From Sepioteuthis lessoniana (Eukaryota > Mollusca > Cephalopoda > Myopsida > Loliginidae), in NCBI GenBank assembly GCA_963585895.1, contig OY757904.1, forward strand, positions 70,661,567 through 70,725,566: 64,000 bases of DNA. Reading direction: 5' to 3'. Below the pieces are notes generated by a model that saw only the letters and a program-made list of their open reading frames with translations, was not told where the DNA came from and did no database searches. Both the position numbers and the translations under genes were made by a program. This document shows, piece by piece, positions 23,699 through 34,432 of the stretch; the stretch's first letter is position 1; each line of letters starts with the position of its first letter.

Positions 23699-23746
<48 letters not shown>
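23699..23746. repeat. (TA)n microsatellite
   Basis: Clean TA run; the open frames across it and its neighbour encode only Tyr-Ile repeats. Confidence 0.9.
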
Positions 23747-23749
<3 letters not shown>

Positions 23750-24054
23750 AGATTGGCAGAAAGAGATTTGAAGAAAAAAAACCCTAGAGGAGATCAATCT
23801 CTACCCGTTCTAAAGTTCATGCCAAATTCCTCAAGAAAATATGAGCAAAAACCCGCTGATTGACCTGCCCTCCTCTCTGGATATTTTTCCGAAGAGTAAA
23901 AATAGAAAAGAAAAAAGATTAAACTGTTTATGTATAAGCTCAGTATTAGAGCTTACCTTTTCTTAAAAAGTTAAAACCTGTTTGATAAAATAAACAAAAA
24001 TGAAAACAATATTGGGAGCTACGAAAGAAAAGTGCTTTATTTCTTTTCACTGAT

Positions 24055-24392
24055 AGCTTGGATTGTAAAATACGCCGACTGCATCCCTGCAAATGGTTTA
24101 CACCCTATACTCAACGAATAAGAGTCCTTAATATCATTGTAAACTATCTGATAGTGAGGTTCCATTCCTGGAATATGCGAGACGGTGCCATACTCCTTCA
24201 TTGCCATTACCCCCGGGTCAACCCTGAACCGGATTAGTTGTAACTGGTATGGTCCCATCTTTCGGTGAAATAAAATTCCTGTCCTGGGTAAGCCACTAAA
24301 CTGCATCTGAATGTGACTTTTCCGTCTTGTAGCATTAGGGGTTGTGGAGAACAACTTTTGCTATTACTCCCAAGTCCACTCTGACCTAAGGC
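24055..24392 (+). mobile_element. Family F head
   Basis: Starts TTGGATTGTAAAATACGCCG and runs through GATAGTGAGGTTCCATTCC, CTCCTTCATTGCCATTACCC and GGTCCCATCT. This block order matches the heads at 16965 and 29695. A second partial head block (ATTACTCCCAAGTCCACTCT) is at 24362. A minus-strand 105-residue frame across it is not considered a gene. Confidence 0.7.
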
Positions 24393-24532
24393 GGTAATAG
24401 AAATTTAAAGAACTTTTTCTTTAGATATGGTTGAAGGTGTTATCAATGGAGTACCTAAAGAGACTTGAACTCACTCGTGAAATTTTGCTAGTCTAGCTTG
24501 CTAACCACTACATTACCAGAGGTGCCCGAACA
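24393..24532 (-). mobile_element. SINE-E nested in family F
   Basis: Minus strand: a tRNA-like head GGGCACCTCTGGTAATG, then A-box-like TAGTGGTTAGCAAGC, B-box relative GAGTTCAAGTCTC and a 3' part like the copy at 34571. It sits between the head and internal repeats of an F element, so it inserted after the F element did. Confidence 0.75.
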
Positions 24533-24544
24533 AGAAGTGGCAGT

Positions 24545-24907
24545 AGCTCTTAGAGTCATATCTACGGTTCAATTAAAAGTTAATCCATTCAACTGGGTAC
24601 AACCAAATGACTCGTGTTAAATTGAACTGCTAATGTCAAATATCAATACTTAAAATCATTTATTAGTGCGCAAAGAAATAATTTATTTTCAATAGAAATA
24701 TTACTGGTTGATAACTATAATATATGCCATTTAGTTGAACACAAACAAATGATTTTTACTAAATAACATTTTTCGGATTAGATTCGAATACTTAAAATGA
24801 TTTAATAAACTGCAAACAAATAAGTTCTGGCTCGTTTAAAATAAGAGTATAATCAATTCGTTTGCAAATGTTATGCATTTAAAATTTATGTAGAAGGAGA
24901 ATATGAC
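24545..24907 (+). repeat. Family F internal repeats
   Basis: Diverged units of about 60-75 bp with the words AATACTTAAAAT, ATTTA, TGCAAACAAAT and TTTTACTAAATAAC. The last unit contains AAATAAGTTCTGGCTCGTTT, which is found again as the last unit at 41840. Confidence 0.65.
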
Positions 24908-25042
24908 ATTGAATAAAGTTGATATGTCATAAAATCCAAGCGACTCACCAGTCAAGATCAATTCATTTTAAATTTCTTTAATTTTACAATTCAAATTATA
25001 AATTATTATACCTAAGCTTATCAGTCTCCTCTTCAGGATATA
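24908..25042 (+). repeat. Family F 3' tail plus flank, copy 1 of a direct repeat
   Basis: The tail (AATAAAGTTGATATGTCATA) is followed by about 80 bp that recur at 26084-26219 at roughly 92% identity by eye. Those 80 bp are not attached to the other tails in the window. Confidence 0.8.
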
Positions 25043-25073
25043 ATTAGACGGAAAATAATTGAGAAAGAAAGTG

Positions 25074-25114
<41 letters not shown>

Positions 25115-25130
25115 AAGAGAGAGAGATAGA
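25074..25130. repeat. (TA)n-(GA)n compound microsatellite
   Basis: TA run to 25098, then GA run. Confidence 0.9.
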
Positions 25131-25181
25131 TATTGTTTTCTTTGTCAATCATTTTCCTTATTATTATACGCGGAAGAGATA

Positions 25182-25183
<2 letters not shown>

Positions 25184-25272
<89 letters not shown>
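25184..25272. repeat. (CT)n-(AT)n compound microsatellite
   Basis: CT run to 25212, then about 60 bp of AT. Confidence 0.9.
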
Positions 25273-25279
<7 letters not shown>

Positions 25280-25659
25280 AAATGAAATACAAAGAAAAAA
25301 GTTGCATGATATTCATTTTCAAACAGGGATGTTGTAAACACATGGTATGGGACTGAAATAATTAAAGCAACTTTGAAATATAGACAAAATAAAAATGACA
25401 ACATCTAGCTATAATTGAAGAATAATATGAATAGATCGATTTTGAAAGCTATTACAAAATGAATTTCTATATATTAGTAAGTATAATAGAAAAATATTTA
25501 TATTAAAAAGGGGACTAAGCTATGCCGGAAGTCTCTTTATTAAAATGCTATTTAGCAATACTATGAACAATTATTAAGAAAGTCATTCCACTGCGAAAGA
25601 TTGATCTAATATTTGAAACTCATTCGACATTTCCAAATTAAAATACTTATTTTTCCAGA

Positions 25660-25922
25660 TTAAAAGCGTGGTAAGGTTAACCCAAGACGAAACATTTAGA
25701 CTTTTTTCGATGCTGGCGAAATTGAGGAAAGACAAATATTAATAAACAGGTCAGGTTTATGTGTAACCTTCCCTGTTACTCAGTGATAACTGCATCAGAG
25801 AGACGAATATTAATAAACAGGCCAGGTTTATATGTAACCTTCCCTGTTACTCAGTGATAACTGCACCAGAAAAAATCAGTCTAAAAATGTTCGTCTTTGG
25901 ACTAACTTTATCTCGTCTTTAA
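25660..25922. mobile_element. Foldback (MITE-like) element with a 71-bp internal duplication
   Basis: Imperfect inverted arms 25660-25712 and 25872-25922 share TTAAAAGCG/TTAAAGACG ends and the block AAGACGAAACATTTAGAC against its complement. Between them are two direct copies of a 71-bp unit starting at 25731 and 25802, which differ mainly by a few transitions (ACCTTCCCTGTTACTCAGTG is identical in both). No coding frame. Such structure is typical of non-autonomous DNA transposons; target duplication was not identified. Confidence 0.7.
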
Positions 25923-26083
25923 AATAGATCATACAAGTAAATATTAATTTATTTTTCTTATATAAATATCCTATGCAGTTATATAAATGACAGTAATAGA
26001 TACAATTATGAAAATTATTTTATCCAAATACATTAACAAATATTTTACAAATATTAGTTTTTTTACTTTCAAATCTAATATAA

Positions 26084-26219
26084 AATTGAATAAAGTTGAT
26101 ATGTTATAAAGTCCATGCCACTAACCAGCCAACAACCCTTCATTATGAATTTCTTTAATTTTACTATTCAAATTATAAATTATTATACCTAAGCTTATCT
26201 GTCTTCTCTTCAGCATATA
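26084..26219 (+). repeat. Family F-type 3' tail plus flank, copy 2 of a direct repeat
   Basis: Matches 24908-25042 over about 135 bp, including AATTATAAATTATTATACCT and AAGCTTATC words beyond the tail. Upstream homology to copy 1 fades within about 20 bp. Confidence 0.8.
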
Positions 26220-26505
26220 AAATTTTATGGTTTGTTTTTCCATTTAAATGCATAACGACCTTGGTGAGACATATGTAATATTAATTAATCCATAGCATTT
26301 TGGGGAATAAGAGGGTTCGTAGTTTTCTTGAAGTTATTTGTCCGAAATTGAAAGTAATAGCTTGATTTCTCTCCTTCCAGGCCTCAGACAAGATCCTCAG
26401 CAATTACGACCAACGGGGACTTTCGTATAAAATTAGTGATATTATTATCTTGACCTCATTACATAATTTGGAAGAAATTTTAATCAAAGTGCAATATCTT
26501 AAAAG

Positions 26506-26530
26506 TATATATATATATATATATATATAT
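26506..26530. repeat. (AT)n microsatellite
   Basis: Clean AT run of about 25 bp. Confidence 0.85.
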
Positions 26531-26735
26531 CCATGGGCTCCTATACATGGAGACACTAATGATAGTCAACCAGCTAAGGCTTACATAAATAAGCTCATTG
26601 CTCACATGTATACTGTTCAGTTGATCTGCAATGTCCTTAGGATGATGGGGATGGTTGAAGAAGGAGATAGAGAGATAGAGAGGCATAGACAGAGAGTCCA
26701 AGAGAGTCAAAGAATCCGTGCAAAGATAACGCCTT

Positions 26736-26736
26736 G

Positions 26737-26768
<32 letters not shown>

Positions 26769-26793
26769 TGAGAGAGAGAGAGAAAGTGAGAAT

Positions 26794-26831
<38 letters not shown>
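26736..26831. repeat. (TA)n-(GA)n-(TA)n compound microsatellite
   Basis: TA run to 26757, GA-rich run to about 26790, TA run 26797-26831. Confidence 0.9.
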
Positions 26832-26834
<3 letters not shown>

Positions 26835-27499
26835 GAATTTTATATTTAAACTGCGTTGAAACAGTCTCTACTTCACTTGATCATGAGTTTTTCGCCAATT
26901 TGTTCATCAGGCCAAGAGGATCCCACATAGAGGGTACCCCTTTAAGATACTGTCGACTGGAGCGTGATAAGTAGTTCAAGCTTATTTCAGGGGCATTCTG
27001 AAAAAGACAGTGTAGTTTATTTCAAAAAATAAAGAAGAAAGGAAGCCAAAAATATATATATATATATTAGACAACCATTTCTCCGAAAGCTCTACAGATT
27101 ACATTACACTTCCCATTATTGCCAATAGGACAATAGACAAAGCGATCCCAATCCTGCAGGTACATTTTGGTCTGATAATCACATAAGTTAAAAACTGGCT
27201 ATCCCTTAGAGCCCTTCACTCTGTTACTATGTTTGAACTGATATCGACATACGTTTTATCACCATTTATGAAGACTATTTATTTATCTCTATTTATATCA
27301 AACCATTATCATAATAAAGTCGTACTGGCATTGCAGAGTCCCCTGACACACTTTCGCTATCTTTCCATTATGGTCATCGTTCTTGGCACGTCTTCAAAAC
27401 AACATGCAGAGCTGATGTAATTAAGCCTTTGACGGTCGGTTAAAACTTGTGGGTCCATGAGAAGGAGTCCTTATAATCTTGCATCTTCAACAGTGCCTG
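26832..27499. other. AT-rich DNA, nothing recognised
   Basis: No motif found; a short (AT)n run lies at 27051-27067. Confidence 0.5.
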
Positions 27500-28029
27500 T
27501 ATGTTTTGTTTGTTTGTTGCATATTGCACCGCTGGACAAACAACGAAGGACTGTTAGATGTATAGAAATATAATTTATATTTTTATTCTTCGACAGCGAC
27601 GATTGTATGTCATACGAATACAGTCAGAGAGAGTTTGTATATATATTTCTTCTGTGGCGGCGACCCTTTCTGTAGAGTAATGTGACGTCCGGAGAACACA
27701 CACGAGTAGTTGACAGGTCTGCTTGAGAGATCAGCGGACCTCTTCTCTTCGCTTGAGCGACCAGCGGATCTCTGCATTCAGTCCAAATTTACAGACATTA
27801 TATTGTCTTTTAAAGTCCCATGCGGAAGTATGAACATCCTCCTCGCCTCACGTATTTTTCTGTTTATTGCTGGTTAACGGAACTTACATACTTCCGTTTT
27901 TCCGGTGATTTGTTGATCTTATCTGCGAACGGAAATATCTGTCACTCTATCAATAGGCAATAAGTTATATTCTCTTTCCTGTGAGACCACTTTATTGATG
28001 TTATCTTGCGACCGCATTGAATCTGTTAA
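27500..28029. other. Less AT-rich block, possible decayed LTR or unknown repeat
   Basis: The block is richer in G and C than its neighbours. It contains a tandem pair of a 23-bp word spaced by 30 bp (27721 and 27751, GCTTGAG.GA.CAGCGGA.CTCT). No integrase, protease or RT motif is next to it and no matching second copy was seen, so an LTR origin is only a guess. Confidence 0.25.
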
Positions 28030-28560
28030 GTTCATCGTCGGCAGCAAAGCTAGTATATTTCAGTCTTATTAAAATGGGTTTTCAGATGGGAGGTAGATAG
28101 CCACACCAGCTGTTTCTTTTTTGTTGATTCTAGGATGTGTTCAAAGCAGTACGTTGCATTCTTGTATAGTTTCCATCTAGCTTTCTCTCCGTGAATTTCA
28201 CCCATGTGATACAGTAGTTTTCACACAGCGACAGTTTGGAAGGAATCCATTTTTATTTTATTGGTTAGTTCAGACTCCCATAAAGATCGATATCATTCCA
28301 TGTCTTGGCTAGTTGTATGTTGACATCCCTTTCAAGAGATGAGATATTGCTACCGAGGAAAGTGAACTTCTCTTCAGATTTTAGAGGCCTGCTACGTAAA
28401 TATAAAATGGATCGTTCTTGTTTAAAATACATGATCTCTATTTCATTTGCGTATACGTGGAGGCCAATGACTCTTGCAGCTTGCTCTAGACTATTCAGCA
28501 AGGATTTGTCTTGAACAGTTGTATTTGACGTCAACTGCATTTGTCTTATTTTCAGTGAGA
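28030..28560 (-). mobile_element. LINE-2x fragment, older copy
   Basis: Minus strand: LLNSLEQAARVIGLHVYANE, RPLKSEEKFTFLGSNISS, then AKTWNDIDL in one frame (28265-28540). After a stop the neighbouring frames give ELTNKIKMDSFQTVAV, KLDGNYTRM and QLVWLSTSHLKTHF. This covers the region just after the RT palm through the thumb-like part and stops before the RRTRHAGHCW block. It is more diverged than the 18.1-kb copy. Confidence 0.85.
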
Positions 28561-28804
28561 TATCATCTCCTGGCCCTTTTTAGTGTAAAACCATTTTCGT
28601 TCACTAAATTCATCGACGCTCCATGTATGTAGTCTAAGCAGATTATAAACATATAGGGTGCTTATATATGTTCCTGCCAGATTCCAGTGACAGTGTTGAA
28701 GAATGGGTGTTGCCATTAGGCGAATGAACCATTGCTTTCGTCTTTTTATAGAACATTAAACTGTATATATATATCATTAGCCCACATACACACGCACCTA
28801 TATT

Positions 28805-28806
<2 letters not shown>

Positions 28807-28849
<43 letters not shown>
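28807..28849. repeat. (TA)n at a SINE-D 3' end
   Basis: Clean TA run that stops at the 3' end of the minus-strand SINE-D. Confidence 0.9.
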
Positions 28850-28851
<2 letters not shown>

Positions 28852-28965
28852 CATTCTCAGACAGACTGTTTCAGTGTATCACAATTCTACAGTGTGGCTA
28901 GACACGTAGGACGTTTGAAGCTGGGATCGAAACCCGCTCAACTTTACGTTAGACTTACGTTCTCA
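28850..28965 (-). mobile_element. SINE-D 3' half
   Basis: On the minus strand it has GGTTTCGATCCCAGCTTC (B box) through GTGTCTAGCCACACTGTAGA and the conserved CAGTCTGTCTGAGAATGA end. The 5' leader and A box are missing. Confidence 0.8.
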
Positions 28966-29404
28966 CCTTCTTCTTATTATTATATCTTCATCTAAAATGT
29001 ATCAATGCAATAATCTCTTTGACTTCCCACAACTAAAGAATTGCAAGAGACAGAATGAAACAGAATATTCCCTGGAAATAATGAATTAAAATATGTACAG
29101 TCAAATTGTGTATTGCCAAGCATAATAAAAAGTTAATGTCCACATATCTTCAGAAAAAGAAAAAAAATATTTTGTATATTTCCCAGATAAAGATTAATTA
29201 AAATGCTATTTTGTTCAATCAATAACTGTCAACATTGTAACACTAATTTTAGGATTGTTAATATTCTTTTGGAATATGCAACTCAAAAATACATCAGGAT
29301 CTACTATTTATAACACATGTACTTTGATTTGATAAATTAAATGAAGTTAACAATACATTATTTTTCTTCAAAGAATATTTTTGCGAGAGAATAAACTGTT
29401 TGGT
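28966..29404. other. AT-rich DNA, nothing recognised
   Basis: No motif or repeat relative was found on either strand. Confidence 0.5.
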
Positions 29405-29640
29405 TTGGTTTCTTGGTTTAATGACATATCGACCTTTGTGGCTTTTTTTAATGCCCAATCCTTCGTTATTGAAGAAGAGTAGTGGTACAATTTAACCCAT
29501 AGCTAAGAGGATAACGGGGTTCATACCTTTCCCAAGAGTATTTGAACGAAAATGAACGTAATAGCGCGACGGGAATTCGAACTCACTACGATTCCGCAGT
29601 ACATCGCTTTAAACATTACATCACTATGTCTCACCAGGAA
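29405..29640 (-). mobile_element. SINE-B copy, near full length
   Basis: Minus strand: the head with GTAGTGAGTTCGAATTCCC (B-box region) and the body TTACGTTCATTTTCGTTC-like, GGTATGAACCCCGTTATCC and TGGGTTAAATTGTACCACT. The 3' tail is AAAGGTCGATATGTCATTAA, then ACCAAGAAACC. Confidence 0.85.
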
Positions 29641-29694
29641 CTAAAAATTAATAAGTAATTAATTTTAACCATTTTTTTTTTCGTCGTGTTCGCA

Positions 29695-30310
29695 AAGTCT
29701 GTAGAATACACGGACAACTTCTTCGATGAAGTGTCAGAATCACCAATGATGTGTGTACTTGGTATGACACCAAACTATGTGATGGTAATGTTCCAACTCT
29801 GGAGTTTGAGGAATGTATAGTAACTCTGTATTGCCATTACTCTCAGGTCCACTATGATCCGGAGTCGTTATACCAATTACCTTTCCATCTATAGGTCAAA
29901 GAGGACTGTTAAATCGTTTACGAAGGATTATTATCAATATTATCATATTACTCGAAACCATAAAGCCATATACAAATTGTTCGTATTCGATCTTAAAACT
30001 TATCAAAAACAATTACTAATATTAAATAGCAATACTTAAGGTAAATTAAGTGTCCAAACAAATTATCAATATTAAATAGAATTATTCGAGCTTGAGAGCA
30101 AAACTTAAAACCATTTAACTGTGTGCAAACAAATATGGTTTTACTACATATTTGAAAATAATGCCGCCAATGGATTTTTTTCTTAAGAAAATACAAACAC
30201 ACACACACAAACACACACACACACACAAACATATATATATATATATATATAAACAGGATTACTGCAACTGAAAGGGTTGATATGCCAAAAAACACATCAA
30301 CACAAACCAA
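29695..30310 (+). mobile_element. Family F element, full structure
   Basis: The head 29695-29905 (GTCTGTAGAATACACGGAC to CATCTATAGGTCAAAGAGGA) is followed by internal repeats at about 29990-30160 (CAATATTAAATAG, AAAACCATTTAACTGTGTGC). Next come an (CA)n-(TA)n insert at 30195-30251 and the tail GGGTTGATATGCCAAAAAAC at 30273. This is the clearest head-repeats-tail order in the window. No A/B boxes were seen in the head and no coding frame. Confidence 0.75.
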
Positions 30311-30599
30311 AAAATGAGTCAGCTACTTATTTTATGATTAGAATGTGTCACTTCATCAAATACACTATTTTTTTTTTTCAAGAAAAATGTTTTTGTACAA
30401 AGCCTACACAGTTGGTTTCAGCTTCCGAACCAAAAAAAGTAATAAGGGATCAAATGTAAATATTTCTGTTTCACGATTAGTAACTTTCAAGCTGATCTGC
30501 AATGCATGTTTAAAAGGTTAATTAATCAACAACTGCTCACAACACATTTATCACAACTAAAACCAAATAAATCTAAATTTCCTAAACCAGTTAATTAAG

Positions 30600-30960
30600 A
30601 AAACAAACAGAACGAATGTCAGAAACGTGGTTAGCGGCGCTTCAATATCAGTGAGACGATGCATTTACCGGGGAGTTAAATACACAAAATCACAACTCGG
30701 CATTTAGTGTTGGGAACTTTTTCATGGATTGTGTCAATTTTTTTCACCTCTTCCAAGACTCTTATAACAATTGCTAACATTAAATAGGTTTCCTTGATGA
30801 ATATCTATAACATGTGTCCGCTGTATACTTAAATGGTTTCAAGTTTTGCTATCTTGCACTGATAATTATATTTAATATTGATTATTTTTAGACTCTTTAG
30901 TAGTTTCTAGTATTGCTATTACATTAGCATAAAAATATTGCAGCATTGTTACAAAATAAT
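30600..30960 (-). repeat. Family F internal repeats, minus strand, decayed
   Basis: On the minus strand the words CAATATTAAATATAATTATC and GCAAAACTTGAAACCATTTA match units at 30065-30125. Head and tail are not clear. Confidence 0.45.
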
Positions 30961-31276
30961 TGTTTGTTGTGTATTCACCTGTAACTTCTATATCAGAGAT
31001 GGTTATTTATCAAATGAGACGTAAATAACAAAAAAAAACAAACCAAAACAATTGTTTTAGCGTTTTGTTTTTACGTTATTTTAGCGTTATGTTTTTACGT
31101 TATTTTAGTCAATGTAACCAAGAAAAAAGAAGAAATTGTAACAACAGAAATCACGTGGTAGCACGTTCATTGTTCTCTGAACTATTTTTTCTCAGGTCTT
31201 TGCTTACCCCTATCTATTTCCACACCCTAGCAAAAATTTAAAAAGCGAACAGAGCGGGCAGAATCATGAAAACACA

Positions 31277-31278
<2 letters not shown>

Positions 31279-31361
<83 letters not shown>

Positions 31362-31370
31362 TGTGTGTGT
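31279..31370. repeat. (AT)n-(GT)n compound microsatellite
   Basis: AT 31279-31321, GT 31322-31370 with one TTT interruption. Confidence 0.9.
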
Positions 31371-31739
31371 ATGATTTACAGACGCTCTTACTTTCGCCTC
31401 CGGTGGGCGATCGTTTCCCTTCCCGTCACAATAAATTTGCCTTGTCCTGGATTGCGAGATAAAGCCTATCATGTTACAACTAAGGTAGGAGTTTAGAATT
31501 TGAACCTTGTCAACACTTGCTTTACTTTCAATTTTTATGACGAAGTCTCATTATAGCTCACTATTTTATTCCCATTGATATACTATTTTTTTGCTTCTAC
31601 ACAGCATTTTGCTTGGTCTGTAAGCTGTGAATCATTTGAATTTTGCCCAGTCGACAAGACTTAGGAAACGCCAAATGACGAAATTGCCAGATATATTTCT
31701 TAAAAAAAATCCTGCTCTAAACCCTAAACTTCATCCCGG

Positions 31740-31905
31740 TTTGAGGCATCATATCGGTTCAAGAATTCTGCAGAATGCGGAATCACACTTTCCTTACGAT
31801 TACTCCCAGGTCCACAATGATCCAGATTGGTGGTCTCCAATCGGATCACATCTATAGTTTAATTCGTTTCAACATAATTTCTAAAAAAAGCTTTTATGTA
31901 AAATA
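31740..31905 (+). mobile_element. Family F head, partial
   Basis: The block CGATTACTCCCAGGTCCACA, then ATGATCCAGATTGGTGG and GGATCACATCTATAG, matches the 3' half of the F head. The 5' half is not clear. Confidence 0.55.
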
Positions 31906-32257
31906 ATTTACCGATACCGACCTGTGTGATCTACAGGCAACAAAGACAACTGTTGAAATGGATTGTGCGACTGGGGTCACGTGATTAGAATTAGTAAATA
32001 TATAATTCAGTCAGACAGAAAGTTAAGCATTGTAGGAAATGTAGCATTGCAAGTTATTATTCTAAGTACTGCGTTATCGTCCCATACACAGTCTTCGGCA
32101 TTGTACTAGAGTGAAGAGATAAAATATCTGTCAAAGTTACATCCTGAACAGACATTATAAAAATAGGAATACTTGGAACTATATACCCGTGAATATGTGT
32201 TGCTTCAACTGTGGCTACTTGAAATTATAATCGTTGCAAAGGTTCTGTCTTCTTCTA

Positions 32258-33602
32258 ATTATTATTTTTATTATCATTTTGAGTCTTTGAGAGTTTTTAC
32301 ATATCAGTCTAAGCTGATGGTTTTTCATTGGAGTCTGAACGAAACTCAAGTGTCAAGGACTCTTCTCGGTATTCTAATTGAACTCAGCAATGCAGTAGTT
32401 TGGTTTGTATTCATTCATCCTCTTATTTCCAAGTGCACTAGTTCTTTTATCAATCCTTTCGTGACTATACCAAGAGCAGAAATTAAAAGTGGTATAACCG
32501 TCAATTTCATGCTCCAAAGTTTGTTTTTTTTCAATTCCCTTGCAAGGTGGATGTACTTATCATTCTTTTCGCTTTCGTTCAATTTTACTTTTTGGTCAGC
32601 CGGAAATGCAAAGTCCACAATCTGTTCGTTCTCTTTTTTTCATAATTATAAGTTCTGGTCATCTGCCCAAGTTTAGGTGATTCGTTTGTATCTCTCATTT
32701 CTAGGACATATCCTATGTTGCGCATGTACCATTTGTTCGTATAATCAAATCTAAGTTTCTTGTACAATTCCCATTGGATTACCAGTGATGTCTAATCCTT
32801 TTACTTTTTTTTTCTATGCTAATTTGCTGCATTCGCTTATTATGTGATTGATTGGTTCGTCTCTCCATCACCACCTAAACAATGTCTGTTCTTTTATTGC
32901 CTCTTGTTTAGTCTTGCTTCGATACGGTTGGTCCTTATGGCGTTGTTTGGTGCAGCTATTAGAAGAGATTCAGCTTCTCTCTTATGGTTTCGTTTTCTTA
33001 GCCACGAGACATTTTCTCGTGTGCTATGTCACTTGATAGTTTCTTTTGTTTTCTGGTTATTTCCGTTCCGCTGATCCACGTGTTGTTAGCATTGTTTCTG
33101 GTGGCTGTGATCAATATTCCTCCACGCTTTTAATGTGTTCTTTGAGTCATTGAATAGATGCGTCCACGAAATCTTCAATGTTAGCCAATCTCCTTCCTCC
33201 CTCTTTTCTTAACACATATTCCTGCTTTTCATTACAAGCATGGCGCATTTTTCTATTTACAACCCCATTCCTATATCTTGACTCTATATTCTTCCTGTCT
33301 GTATCAGGGTTTCTAATTCTCTTTCGTTTTTGCCAAACAGTTTATGTCGTCTAAGTATATGAGTTTGTATCCGGTTTTGAATTTCCAGAGAATGTGACTG
33401 AGTGGCATTGATGCTATAACAAATAATGACGGTGAGAGTGCTTCTCCCTGAAATATACCTCTTTGGATCTCTACCTCTGATCAGCTTTTTCCTCGTGCTA
33501 TGTATTCCACTCTCCAGGTTTGCATGGTCTTCTCGATAGATTGTATGACTTCATCGGGTTGGTAACTTTTTCTGACTTGTTTTACTCTCGTTGAGGATAT
33601 GC
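32258..33602 (-). mobile_element. LINE-1x copy with motif B, YxDD box and zinc knuckle
   Basis: Minus strand, from the 5' side: GIFQGEALSPSLF (RT motif B, near 33460), then YKLIYLDDINCLAKT (YxDD box, catalytic aspartates kept, near 33360). Further on are WRDEPINHIISECSKLA (remnant of a C-x2-C...H...C knuckle, near 32860), YTNKWYMRN near 32740, and VDFAFPADQKVKL near 32610. The ORF ends near 32360, followed by a short 3' region and a degenerate (AAT)n tail at 32258-32275. Several frameshifts break it. The region 5' of motif B is missing, ending at the (ATT)n run. The 167-residue plus-strand frame at 32173-32676 is its shadow. Confidence 0.9.

Positions 33603-33648
<46 letters not shown>
33603..33648. 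repeat. (ATT)n microsatellite, 3' tail of the adjacent LINE
   Basis: About 15 units of ATT, which is (AAT)n on the LINE strand. It starts where the coding part of the upstream LINE-1x copy is cut off and ends at the 3' end of the next copy. Confidence 0.9.
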
Positions 33649-34432
33649 GCTGCTCCGTAAGGGTTTTTCACAACACCATTAGCTGATGGTCTTTCACAGG
33701 AGTCTGATTGACAGCAAGTCTCATCAGGTCTTCAAAACTCTTTTCCATATTCTGGCCGATTATAATGATGCTGTAGTTTGGATGTTCTCCTCTTGTCTCC
33801 TCTTATTCCCAAGATTTCCAATCATTTAGGGTCTTTACAGAGCACAGCATTAGTATCAATGCCATTTTCGTGTTTCATAGGGTTTTTTTTTTAGTTCTCT
33901 TGCCAGGTTTTGGTTTTTATCTCTCTTTTTTCTTTATTTTAATATAAACTTTGTGCTCCACTGGAACGGCACACTCTACTATTCGGTATGTTTTCTTGTC
34001 TTTGTTAACTGTCAACAGGTTTGGTCATCTAGCCGGGATCAGGAGATCCGTTTGTATCTGAAAATCCCAAGATAACATTGTGCGTTTCATTCTCTAAGAC
34101 GGATTCAGGGTTGCGCATATACCATTTGTTCATATGGTCAAATTTCAATTTCTTGCTCAATTTCCAGTGGATCATATTCCCCACCCAGTCGTGTCTCGTC
34201 TTATACTCCTTTTGTGTTGATTTACTGCCTTTTCTTAATGTGTGATTGATCATTTCGTCTTTATCACTACATAACTTACATATACTATTTTGCTGCGTTA
34301 TTTATTTTTGCCTTATCATAGTTGGTCCTAATGGCGTTTTTTTATGCTGTCATTAGAAAATATTCAGTTTTCTCTAAAGTTTTCTCTCTCTTTGGCATGT
34401 ACAAGTCTTCTCGTAGTCGTAGTTCACAAGAG
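33649..34432 (-). mobile_element. LINE-1x 3' copy, adjacent to the previous one
   Basis: Minus strand: SICKLCSDKDEMINHTLRK (C-x2-C and H of the knuckle kept, last Cys lost), then QKEYKTRHDWVGNMIHW, FDHMNKWYMRNPESVLENET and decayed C-terminal blocks. The 3' region contains CATCAGCTAATGGTGTTGTG, then AAAAACCCTTACGGAGCAGC, directly before the (AAT)n tail. The RT palm is not included. Confidence 0.88.

Noticed and set aside
23544-23797. Several overlapping frames with Tyr-Ile, Cys-Val or His-Thr repeats
   Set aside because: They are translations of TA, TG and CA microsatellites.
32173-32676. 167-residue plus-strand open frame
   Set aside because: It lies opposite the LINE-1x coding end, whose conserved blocks are read on the minus strand. 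It is a shadow frame.
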